A stretch of 49,588 nucleotides of DNA from CBDDRG01 sp051306415 (GTDB lineage: Bacteria > Pseudomonadota > Gammaproteobacteria > Pseudomonadales > Porticoccaceae). A program made the translations under genes and the position numbers. The notes below the pieces were generated by a model. The model searched no databases. It saw only the letters and a program-made list of their open reading frames with translations, and was not told the origin of the DNA. Position 1 is the first letter of the stretch; each line of letters opens with the position of its first letter. Where the stretch lies: assembly GCA_051306415.1 (NCBI GenBank), contig JBPPNE010000002.1:1-49588 (forward strand), in the 5' to 3' direction. Positions 1-5,804 of this stretch are shown here, one piece after another.

Positions 1-571
1 ACTGCGCCCATACGCTCGGTAAGCGCGCACCTTCATGGACGAACTGGACGTATTTGCGGATCGCGCTGGCGCGTTGCCGCCCGAAGTGCGCCAGTATCCA
101 GTCGGTCTGTAACCATTCGGGCGCCGGCGTCTGTCCACACGTCGCCAGGTAACTGCTCCAGGGCCAGGACTCAAGCCGCTTTACCATGCCAGCTCTCAGC
201 GGATTCAGCACCACGTAACGCGCGAGTTCCAGCAGATAGCTGTCGCGCTCAACCAGGATGGCTTTGTATCGCCCCTGAAACACATGCCCCACCCGCCCAT
301 TCAGGCGGTTGAACCGCTGGGTATACACGCCGTTGAGTTGCCGCATGCCCTTTGCCAGGTTGGCCTCGGGTGTTTCAATCAGCAGGTGGTAATGATTGCT
401 CATCTGACACCAGGCATGACACACCCAGTCGAAACGCTGGCAAACTTGACCCAATGCCGCCAGCCAGACTGCCCGATCGCTATCCGACAGGTAGATGTCG
501 TCCCGTCCATCACCCCGCGAAGTGACGTGGTAAAGACCTCCGGCGAGGTCAAGTCGTAACGGGCGTGCCAT
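1..571 (-). CDS. REP-associated tyrosine transposase (RAYT, Y1_Tnp/HUH family), partial
   Basis: This frame is open from an ATG at 571 to the window edge, giving 190 visible residues; the C-terminus lies outside. It starts MARPLRLD, shows the HUH metal-binding triad as HYH in a SNHYHLLI context at about residues 58-65, and carries the likely catalytic tyrosine in ARYVVLNPLRAG at about residue 119. These are hallmarks of the IS200-like, REP-associated single-strand transposases. Family knowledge: such proteins nick and join single-stranded DNA at hairpins and are often single-copy and domesticated. No REP hairpin pair is evident in the visible flank. The leader (about 572-630) contains a GGGGTCAAGTCTTTC-like stretch that abuts the truncated IS3 element, so the two elements are fused end to end. 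The family call is firm; whether it is active cannot be judged. Confidence 0.88.
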   Translation of the reverse strand, partial: MARPLRLDLAGGLYHVTSRGDGRDDIYLSDSDRAVWLAALGQVCQRFDWVCHAWCQMSNHYHLLIETPEANLAKGMRQLNGVYTQRFNRLNGRVGHVFQGRYKAILVERDSYLLELARYVVLNPLRAGMVKRLESWPWSSYLATCGQTPAPEWLQTDWILAHFGRQRASAIRKYVQFVHEGARLPSVWAQ

Positions 572-635
572 GGGTGGAGTATTGCATCAGTGATGTGATA
601 ATGAAAGACTTGACCCCTTTTTTCCTTTTTTCGCG

Positions 636-728
636 CATCCGTCTCACGGGGTGGACTTCTTGCTGGTGTTCGATGAAGGCAAAGATTTCACTCTTCGATC
701 GGAAGTGAAGGCGATCGCTTTTTTTAAA
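636..728 (-). pseudogene. Remnant of IS3-family orfB (integrase-core transposase), 5' end only
   Basis: After a -1 shift at the A7G run (718-725) the minus strand reads SDRLHFRSKSEIFAFIEHQ and then QEVHPVRRM. This matches the typical OrfB opening, in which a short peptide ending FAFI is followed by histidine, a valine-rich turn and an RxM/C motif. The match stops at about 636 and the DDE catalytic domain is absent. The frame then runs on without homology to a stop near 549, overlapping the RAYT start. It is a dead remnant. The call rests on family pattern recognition over about 30 residues. Confidence 0.55.
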
Positions 729-1000
729 AGGTCATGTTCGAGCTTGAGCTGCTCGTAGGCCTTCTTTACCCGCCGCCGCTCTTTGAGCTCCGCCGCCACG
801 TCCTTGTCTACCGCCACACCTTTGGTCACGATCAATCCCTCGCGCGCTTGCTTGCGCCAAAGAGACAGCATGAAAGGGTGGATGGCAAGCGACTCGGCAA
901 CGTCCTTCACCGACACTCCGTGCAGCTGACTCAATCGAACCGCTGTTGCCTTGAATTCACTGCTGTATCGATACGTCGTTCTGGGGCCAGGCGTCGGCAT
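644..1000 (-). CDS. IS3-family transposase OrfA (helix-turn-helix)
   Basis: This 118-residue protein starts at an ATG preceded by AGGAGG at a six-base spacing. The N-terminal half (RYSSEFKATAVRL, then VSVKDVAESLAIHPFMLSLW) is the helix-turn-helix DNA-binding domain of IS3/IS911-type OrfA. It is followed by a charged coiled-coil with leucines at about residues 70-97, ending ELKLEHDLLKKAIAF-like. Family knowledge: OrfA binds the IS ends, and the transposase is the OrfAB fusion made by -1 frameshifting. The slippery A7G run is present at 718-725 and the last 24 or so codons of this frame are the usual unshifted tail. Because orfB is truncated to about 30 codons, no functional transposase can be made from this copy. 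Confidence 0.85.
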   Translation of the reverse strand: MPTPGPRTTYRYSSEFKATAVRLSQLHGVSVKDVAESLAIHPFMLSLWRKQAREGLIVTKGVAVDKDVAAELKERRRVKKAYEQLKLEHDLLKKAIAFTSDRRVKSLPSSNTSKKSTP

Positions 1001-1040
1001 GTGAAACCTCCTGAATGGTTAGTTCAGGGTGTCCACTAAA

Positions 1041-1081
1041 GCGTAGGAACCGTCGGTTTCCCCTTGAATGAATAGTTAGAC
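1041..1081 (-). other. Truncated attC-like integron recombination site
   Basis: On the minus strand, eleven bases after the stop of the 1097-1690 gene, the sequence reads GTCTAAC (core R'' of the RYYYAAC type, plus-strand 1075-1081) followed by TATTCATTCAAG. That is the pattern with which many integron cassette attC sites open (known example: the aadA-type attC). It is cut at about 1041 by the end of the IS3 remnant, so the matching GTTRRRY half is missing. Seen: the core heptamer and L-like stretch. Inferred: the element inserted into an attC and removed or displaced the second half. Confidence 0.5.
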
Positions 1082-1096
1082 GACCACGCGGCACTC

Positions 1097-1690
1097 TTAC
1101 TCTGCAGCATCATCCGGTAAGTTTGGTCGCCAGAGACTCGAAGCGCCAGGAGTCGCCGAATCGCTCTCATATGGGATGATGATCTCCGGTATTGCGTTGT
1201 CGGCTATCCATCCATCAGGGTGCTTCAATCTGTATAGGTGGTGCAGCAGCGCCTGTAGGGCGCCAACCGCATCAATGGCGCGACGCATTGTCGCGGCGCC
1301 AGGATTGGAGATACGGTTGTGTTTAATCTTGTTGTACCCATTAGTCCACCAGTCAGGTGCTTTGTCTGCGCTCCACTCCGACCAAGGTGTGAAGACAAGG
1401 GCGCATCTTGGTAGGAACATTTGCATGGTGCAAAATTTCGGGAACTTGCTGGTGACCACGCCGTAGTAGCCGAGAATGCCTTTAGAAGCTGTTTTCCCAT
1501 TAGCCGCAGCATCAAAGGCTTTCAGTGCGTTCTCGATTTCTGAGGCCGCCATAAGAATTATCCGAGAGAACTCAATTGAATAGATCTCAAAATGGCTCTC
1601 GACAGGCTCAACGAACCGGAAGCACTCGTCCAGGTCGCGCTCCAGAAGCTTGTAGTAGTTTAGGTGAGGTGGGTTGTGGAGAACTTCCAT
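1097..1690 (-). CDS. Hypothetical integron-cassette protein, HEPN-like
   Basis: The protein has 197 residues and no family I can name with certainty. It is mostly helical with many aromatic residues. The stretch YNKIKHNR at about residues 119-126, followed by an alanine/leucine-rich helix (AVGALQALLHHLY), recalls the conserved basic motif of HEPN-type helical bundles; this is an inference from pattern only. The ATG lies four bases after a GTTAGAC core on the minus strand with no Shine-Dalgarno, as is usual for genes at the start of an integron cassette. A second attC-like start follows its stop. Codon use and the surrounding mobile DNA differ from the housekeeping genes to the right, consistent with horizontal arrival. 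No partner toxin or antitoxin is seen next to it. Confidence 0.65.
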   Translation of the reverse strand: MEVLHNPPHLNYYKLLERDLDECFRFVEPVESHFEIYSIEFSRIILMAASEIENALKAFDAAANGKTASKGILGYYGVVTSKFPKFCTMQMFLPRCALVFTPWSEWSADKAPDWWTNGYNKIKHNRISNPGAATMRRAIDAVGALQALLHHLYRLKHPDGWIADNAIPEIIIPYESDSATPGASSLWRPNLPDDAAE

Positions 1691-1694
1691 TGGG

Positions 1695-1818
1695 GTCTAA
1701 CGCAAAGGTAAGGGGCGCGCCGCGCGCCGATGTTGAGCGAAGCCACCGTGCGAGCCGAACCCAGCATACTGCAAAGGTGCAACGTCGCGACGCGTCCCCC
1801 TTGACCGCGATGTTAGAC
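1695..1818 (-). other. attC site (integron cassette recombination hairpin)
   Basis: The segment is bounded by GTCTAAC (1695-1701) and its exact reverse complement GTTAGAC (1812-1818). These fit the R''/R' consensus RYYYAAC and GTTRRRY. Inside, the arms remain largely complementary: GGTAAGGGGCGCGCCGCG pairs against GGTCAAGGGGGACGCGTCGCG with unpaired extra bases, as expected for the folded bottom strand of an attC. The length of 124 bp is within the attC range. The R' core lies four bases before the ATG of the 1690 gene in the right orientation for that gene to be the next cassette. An unrelated hairpin is possible, but core match, polarity and gene placement agree. Confidence 0.72.
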
Positions 1819-2029
1819 CGGCACCCGGTTTGCGCTTGAAAGGCTTGAACGCCCAGAAACAAACCCGGCCGGTTGCCAGCGGCGCGCCTGGGGCTGGGAA
1901 GCTGCCTGCGGCTTGCACCCAGTGCGGCGCACCGAATTCGGCTTTATGTGCTGAACCCGACCCGCGCGGGTGCAAACGCATTGTGCGGCACGGCACAAGC
2001 TGCGAGGTTTCACGGAAGGTGTTGAACAT
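1697..2029 (-). CDS. Small cassette ORF reading through attC, unknown function
   Basis: This 110-residue frame starts MFNTFRETSQ at 2029, preceded by AGGAGG at a seven-base spacing. It runs through the whole attC hairpin and ends with a TAG stop lying inside the R' core GTTAGAC. The product is basic and rich in Arg, Ala, Pro and Gly with no recognisable catalytic motif. ORFs that extend across attC and stop in its core are common in chromosomal integron cassettes (for example the poorly characterised DUF1010-type products); resemblance to those is impressionistic. Such GC-rich attC DNA can also stay open by chance, so translation is uncertain despite the good ribosome binding site. Confidence 0.42.
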   Translation of the reverse strand: MFNTFRETSQLVPCRTMRLHPRGSGSAHKAEFGAPHWVQAAGSFPAPGAPLATGRVCFWAFKPFKRKPGAGLTSRSRGTRRDVAPLQYAGFGSHGGFAQHRRAARPLPLR

Positions 2030-2064
2030 GCCGAGCCCTCCTGCTTTTACGGCCTTGCGCGCAC

Positions 2065-2082
2065 GTCTAACTCTAATTAGAC
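2065..2082. other. Near-palindromic integron-core-like site
   Basis: GTCTAACTCTAATTAGAC is a near-perfect palindrome. Its minus strand contains GTTAGAC at 2071-2065, the same heptamer as the R' core at 1701-1695 and in the same orientation. It would mark the start of the cassette carrying the 2029 ORF. A full attC upstream of it (towards 2200) is not evident, so it may be a secondary integration site, a worn-down attC, or chance. Confidence 0.4.
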
Positions 2083-2207
2083 ACCCCAAAAAGTGTATTG
2101 CTGCGCCTTGAGGGTGCCTATTTTTAAGCCCCGTGACGCACGCATGGTCCAACTCCATTCCCGCTCCAAGCACACCCAAACCTATTTTCCGCAACGCACC
2201 TCGCGCA

Positions 2208-2247
2208 CAAAAAACGGCACCGCTGTTTCTGAAATCAACGGTGTCGT
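2208..2247 (-). terminator. Rho-independent terminator of the thiolase/OB-fold operon
   Basis: On the minus strand ACGACACCGTTG pairs with CAGCGGTGCCGT (12 bp with two G-U pairs, 10-base loop), followed directly by TTTTTT. It lies about 26 bases after the stop of the Zn-ribbon/OB-fold gene. Confidence 0.75.
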
Positions 2248-2272
2248 TCCGCGTTCACAGTTGCTCTTACGA

Positions 2273-2710
2273 TTATTTGCGCGGCCGGAAGAACGGCAGA
2301 TAACCGCCGTCTTTCAGTGGCTCGAATACCACCTCGACGGGCAACCCTATTTTGAGATCCTTAAAATCGAGGTCGCGCAGGCCGGCGGTGATGCGCACGC
2401 CTTCCTCCATCTCGACCACGAGCACGGCGTAGGGGAAATCCTTTTCAAATTCCTTCGACATCGGCATGTGGCAAACGGTCCAGGAATAGATGGTGCCGCG
2501 CCCACTGGACTGCCGCCAGCCCCATTCGGCGGAGCCGCATTTGGCGCACATGAAGCGCGGGATATGGCGCCAGCTTTCGCACTGCACGCAGCATTGGAAG
2601 CAGAGAATGCGGTTGGCGCAATGCTCCCAGAACTGTTCGTCCAGGTAGTTGTTGGTCCGCGGTGGCGGGTTGCAGATGAATTTTTTCTCGGCCGCTGTTG
2701 TGTCCGTCAT
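2273..2710 (-). CDS. Zn-ribbon / OB-fold (DUF35 family) protein, thiolase partner
   Basis: The protein has 145 residues. The N-terminal half holds a rubredoxin-like zinc ribbon with cysteines at about 41/44 and 55/58 (CVQC and CAKC). The C-terminal half is a beta-rich OB fold (GTIYSWTV, then AVLVVEMEEGVRITAGL). Family knowledge: DUF35 proteins bind or channel acyl-CoA and act with a thiolase-like or hydratase partner, for example the ChsH2 domain with the Ltp2 aldolase in steroid side-chain breakdown, or with acetyl-CoA acetyltransferases. Here the gene lies four bases downstream of a thiolase-like gene on the same strand and is followed by a terminator, so the two form a bicistronic unit. 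The CoA substrate cannot be told from sequence. Confidence 0.88.
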   Translation of the reverse strand: MTDTTAAEKKFICNPPPRTNNYLDEQFWEHCANRILCFQCCVQCESWRHIPRFMCAKCGSAEWGWRQSSGRGTIYSWTVCHMPMSKEFEKDFPYAVLVVEMEEGVRITAGLRDLDFKDLKIGLPVEVVFEPLKDGGYLPFFRPRK

Positions 2711-2714
2711 GGTG

Positions 2715-3899
2715 TTATCTCCGCAGGATTACGAGGCTGCCATCGCCAAAGTCGCCCCAGCCCGTGACCAGGCCGAGTTCCGCATCTTTTACCTGTACTT
2801 CGCCGCCGTCGCCGCGTAGTTGCCGGGTGGCTTCGACGACGTGGTTGAGACCCCAGACGTGGGCTTGCGAGTGCAGGCCGCCGTGGGTGTTCATCGGGAA
2901 GCGACCACCGATTTCGAGGGTGCCGCCCTTGACGAATTCGCCGGCGCCGCCCTGCTCGCAGAAGCCGAGGGCTTCGAGTTGCAGCAGCACGACGTAGGTG
3001 AAGCAGTCATAAATCTGGATGAAGTCCATGTCCGTCGGTTTCACCCCGGCCATGGCAAAGGCCTTGGGCGCGGAGTTGGAGAGGCCGATGTGGAACATGT
3101 CGGGGCGGTTGGCGATGTCGTCGGCCGGGTAGGGGTGGCCCTCGGCGGCGGCCATGACGTAGGCCGGGCGGTGGCGCAAATCCCGCGCCCGATCGGCGCG
3201 ACTGAGGATGATGGTACAGGCGCCGTCGGTTTCGAGACAGCAGTCGAAGAGGCGGAAGGGCTCGGAGATCCAGCGCGACTTCAGGTAGGTCTCCATGTCC
3301 AGGGTCTGGCCGCGGGTGATGGCCTTGTCGTTGAACTGGGCGTGCTTGCGGCAGGCGATGGCGACGGCGCCCATGGCCTCGTGGCTGATGCCGAAGGTCT
3401 GCATGTGGCGCATCGCGATCCAGGCGTACATCTGCACCGGCGAGGCGCTGCCGTAGGGCAGGTAGTAGTTCATCAACGTGCGTTCCAGCGCCGGAATGGA
3501 AATGCGCTCGACGAATTTCGCATTGGGCTTGGGCCGCAATGCCGAGGAGCCGTTCCAACCGACGGTGATCGCGATATTGTTGGCGACACCGGCGGCAATC
3601 GCCATGGCAGCGCTCTGGATCGCGGTCACCGGGCTGGCGCCACCCATGTTGATGGAGACGCTGTAGCGCAGATCCTCGATGCCGAGGTTGGCGGCAATCT
3701 CCTCGGCGGTGATCAGCACCGGCGGCAGCACCAGGCCATCGATATCGCTGGGCTTGAGGCCGGCGTCGGCAATCGCGATGCGGGTGGCCTCCAGCATCAT
3801 TTCCGGCGACGGCCGTTCGGCGCCCCGGGTGTACGCGGTTTCGCCGATACCGACGATGGCCGCCTTGTCTCTGAAGTCGAGCGTGCTCTGGGTTGACAT
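2715..3899 (-). CDS. Thiolase-like protein (acetyl-CoA acetyltransferase / SCP-2 thiolase superfamily)
   Basis: The chosen start, MSTQSTLDF at 3899, has GGAGG seven bases upstream; an upstream in-frame start at 3941 has no such site. The 394-residue product has the two-domain thiolase fold: an N-terminal KAAIVGIGETAYTRG stretch, a central DGACTIILSRADRAR, and a C-terminal HGGLHSQAHVWGLNHVVEAT histidine segment. The place where thiolases carry the nucleophilic cysteine reads SINMGGASP (about residues 82-90) and has no cysteine. Family knowledge: cysteine-less members paired with DUF35 proteins, such as Ltp2, act as retro-aldolases on acyl-CoA rather than thiolases. The adjoining DUF35 gene fits such a complex. 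The reaction and substrate remain inference. Confidence 0.85.
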   Translation of the reverse strand: MSTQSTLDFRDKAAIVGIGETAYTRGAERPSPEMMLEATRIAIADAGLKPSDIDGLVLPPVLITAEEIAANLGIEDLRYSVSINMGGASPVTAIQSAAMAIAAGVANNIAITVGWNGSSALRPKPNAKFVERISIPALERTLMNYYLPYGSASPVQMYAWIAMRHMQTFGISHEAMGAVAIACRKHAQFNDKAITRGQTLDMETYLKSRWISEPFRLFDCCLETDGACTIILSRADRARDLRHRPAYVMAAAEGHPYPADDIANRPDMFHIGLSNSAPKAFAMAGVKPTDMDFIQIYDCFTYVVLLQLEALGFCEQGGAGEFVKGGTLEIGGRFPMNTHGGLHSQAHVWGLNHVVEATRQLRGDGGEVQVKDAELGLVTGWGDFGDGSLVILRR

Positions 3900-4135
3900 C
3901 TGAAATCCTCCGGTTCGCCGCGGCGGGCGCGGCTGGGTCACTCGTACAGGCTGTGGCGTCGGTGGGGCGGCGGTACTTTATTCTTTCTGCGTTAGCCGGT
4001 TTCGCTACTTGGTTATCCGGGCTCGCCTGGAGTTTTGGAAACCCGGATCGGAGCGCAATGACACCACAGCAGCCATTTTAGGTCAACGGCAGTCAATACC
4101 TTGGCGATGGTGGGCAGCGACCGCGAGTCGCCTAA
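3900..4135. other. Intergenic region upstream of the thiolase gene
   Basis: No convincing gene is seen. It holds the GGAGG site for the thiolase start and, at 4015-4021 and 4042-4048, a 7-bp inverted repeat (ATCCGGG/CCCGGAT) with a 20-base loop and no T-run. No clear sigma-70 promoter could be picked. Together with the MITE to its right it forms the 384-bp gap between the two minus-strand genes. Confidence 0.4.
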
Positions 4136-4283
4136 GGATGCTCTGAATAACCCGATTCCGTTTATGGTTCGGCCCTTCGACAGGCTCAGGGCTCACCACG
4201 AACAGAATCATAAAGTTACCGTTCGTCCTGAGCTCGTCGGTCCTGAACCTGACGAAGGATCGAAGGACATATTCAGAGCATCC
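4136..4283. mobile_element. MITE (148 bp) with 14-bp perfect terminal inverted repeats and CTAA target duplication
   Basis: The left end GGATGCTCTGAATA (4136-4149) and right end TATTCAGAGCATCC (4270-4283) are exact inverted repeats. They are flanked by the direct repeat CTAA at 4132-4135 and 4284-4287, a 4-bp target duplication matching the YTAR target of IS5-group elements. No ORF for a transposase fits inside, so the element is non-autonomous. The interior carries partly complementary stretches (CCTTCGACAGGCTCAGG, and GTTCGTCCTGAGC further right) that would fold into a hairpin. The right CTAA contributes the stop codon of the neighbouring DUF2461 gene, so the insertion did not alter that protein. 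Confidence 0.82.
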
Positions 4284-5051
4284 CTAATAATCGACCTCAA
4301 CCGCCGCACAGAGAAATTTCATCAATGGCGCGCCGGCGGCAAATAGCGCCGCGACTTTGGCGGGCAGGTTTTTGTCCGTCAGTGCGTTTTCGTCGAGGGC
4401 TTTGACCGCGATGAAATCCTTGCGACGGAGGTCTTCAATCAGCGGGTGATCGGCGGCATAGCCCTTCGGCGGCCGCTTCAGGCTGTCGCCCGCGAAAACA
4501 AAATGACGGCGGAACGATTTGTCGTCGAGAACCTGTTGCCACGCCTCTGGTTTGGCGACGATGCGCGCGCGGATTTTGGCGAGCGCTTCCGGGTGCGGGT
4601 GCCAACTGCCGACGCCGACGAAACAATCACCGGGTTCGATGTGCAGATAAAATCCAGGGGCGTGAATGTCACGGCCGACGACGTGGCGAAACTGGATGCC
4701 GAGATTGGTTTTGTAGGGTGTCTTGTCGGCGGAGAAACGCGTATCGCGATAGGCCCGCATCAAGGAGCCGCCACTGCGCTTGGGTATCGCCTCGAAACGG
4801 CGCGAGATCCGATCCAGCCGCGACGCCATCGTGGCGATGAAATCGAGGGCCGGATTCAGCACCAGCTCTTCGTAGCGCTGCCGGTTGGCGTCGAACCACA
4901 GCCGGTTGTTATTGGCCGACAGTTCCTCCAGAAACCGCAGCATGCCGGGTTCAAATCCGCCAAATTCAACCGCGTTGGGCTTGGGCTTGCTGCGCGAGCG
5001 CCGCCCGGATAGCGCCTGCCGATTGCCACCGCCCAAGCGGGGGCGCGGCAT
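4284..5051 (-). CDS. DUF2461 family protein (TIGR02453-like)
   Basis: The product has 255 residues and no established biochemical role. Matching family features are the early FLEELSANNNRLWFDANR segment, the AYRDTRFSADKTPYKTN motif near the middle, and GFYLHIEPG with FVGVGSWHP further on. The ATG at 5051 overlaps the stop of the carbonic anhydrase gene as TGATG, so the two are translationally coupled. Before the conserved domain there is a basic, low-complexity lead of about 30 residues rich in Arg, Gly and Pro. The stop codon TAG sits exactly at the MITE edge and uses the duplicated CTAA. Family assignment is good; function is unknown. Confidence 0.85.
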   Translation of the reverse strand: MPRPRLGGGNRQALSGRRSRSKPKPNAVEFGGFEPGMLRFLEELSANNNRLWFDANRQRYEELVLNPALDFIATMASRLDRISRRFEAIPKRSGGSLMRAYRDTRFSADKTPYKTNLGIQFRHVVGRDIHAPGFYLHIEPGDCFVGVGSWHPHPEALAKIRARIVAKPEAWQQVLDDKSFRRHFVFAGDSLKRPPKGYAADHPLIEDLRRKDFIAVKALDENALTDKNLPAKVAALFAAGAPLMKFLCAAVEVDY

Positions 5052-5665
5052 CACACCACGTCCAGGTGGTTGCGCGGGTCGCTCGCAATGCGGGTGCCCA
5101 GCGCCTGCAACAGGCCGTCGTCCAAGCGATAAATCCAGCCGTGAACGGCGACGTCCTGCCCGCGCCGCCAGGCGTCCTGCACCACCGTGGTCTGGCACAC
5201 ATTGGTGACCTGTTCGAGAACATTGAGTTCACACACCCGGTCCACGCGCGCATTTTCGTCGATCAGCGCTTCAAGCTCAGCGGCGTACTTGTACTGCACG
5301 TCCTGGACGTGGCGCAGCCAGTTGTCGATCAGACCGAGTTGCTGATTGCACACCGCCGCGCGGACGCCACCACAGCCGTAGTGGCCACACACGATGATGT
5401 GTTTGACCTTGAGAAAGTCGACGGCGTACTGCATCACCGACAGGCAGTTGAGATCCGTGTGAACGACGATATTGGCGACGTTGCGGTGAACAAATAGCTC
5501 GCCAGGAGCGAGATCGACGATTTCGTTGGCGGGGACGCGGCTGTCTGAACAGCCAATCCACAGATATTCCGGCGCTTGCTGGATGGAAAGTTTTTCAAAA
5601 AAATCGGGTTGCCGCAGCTTGATGGCGGCCGCCCAGCGACGGTTGTTGTCGAACAGTTCCTTCAC
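5051..5665 (-). CDS. can: Beta-class carbonic anhydrase
   Basis: This zinc enzyme interconverts CO2 and bicarbonate in the cytoplasm. The sequence closely follows the E. coli Can type: WIGCSDSRVPA with zinc ligand Cys39 and the Asp41-Arg43 dyad, and CGHYGCGG with ligands His95 and Cys98. GELFVHRNVAN and HTDLNCLSV lie between them. I take the GTG at 5665 (VKELFDNNRRW) as the start because it aligns with the usual family N-terminus and follows a GGAAG sequence; an in-frame ATG at 5749 would add 28 unconserved residues. With this start the protein has 204 residues, slightly shorter than E. coli Can at the C-terminus. It is coupled to the DUF2461 gene by overlapping stop and start codons. Confidence 0.93.
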   Translation of the reverse strand: MKELFDNNRRWAAAIKLRQPDFFEKLSIQQAPEYLWIGCSDSRVPANEIVDLAPGELFVHRNVANIVVHTDLNCLSVMQYAVDFLKVKHIIVCGHYGCGGVRAAVCNQQLGLIDNWLRHVQDVQYKYAAELEALIDENARVDRVCELNVLEQVTNVCQTTVVQDAWRRGQDVAVHGWIYRLDDGLLQALGTRIASDPRNHLDVV

Positions 5666-5804
5666 TTCGGTGCTTCCGCCAGGGCAGCGGCGCCGCGGGG
5701 AGGTGCGATAACAGCACAGGGACGCGGCCGCCGGAATTGCAACCCGCAACGCCCGTTGCGGTAGGGTTTGGGCCGCGAAAAACGCTGCTGCGCGGGCCCG
5801 GCGG

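Larger units (their letters stand above)
636..1040 (-). mobile_element. Truncated IS3-family insertion sequence
   Basis: The remnant keeps the complete orfA (644-1000), its upstream end, and only about 30 codons of orfB. The orfB frame is reached from the A7G run at 718-725 by a -1 shift. It reads SEIFAFIEHQQE and VHPVRRM, resembling the start of IS3 OrfB, and is then lost at about 636 where the RAYT leader begins. The upstream end, TTTAGTGGACACC on the minus strand near 1028-1040, is a plausible terminal repeat, but the other end is missing so no inverted repeat or target duplication can be confirmed. The element interrupts an attC-like sequence at 1041-1081. Boundaries are approximate. Confidence 0.7.

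Noticed and set aside
2820..3896. 358-codon open frame on the plus strand opposite the thiolase gene
   Set aside because: It is antisense to a well-supported gene; its Gly/Val/Asp/His-rich composition is that of a GC-rich shadow frame and there is no ribosome site.
4015..4048. ATCCGGG/CCCGGAT inverted repeat as terminator or operator
   Set aside because: Stem is only 7 bp with a 20-base loop and no T-run, and it lies upstream of the minus-strand thiolase gene; no regulator is suggested.
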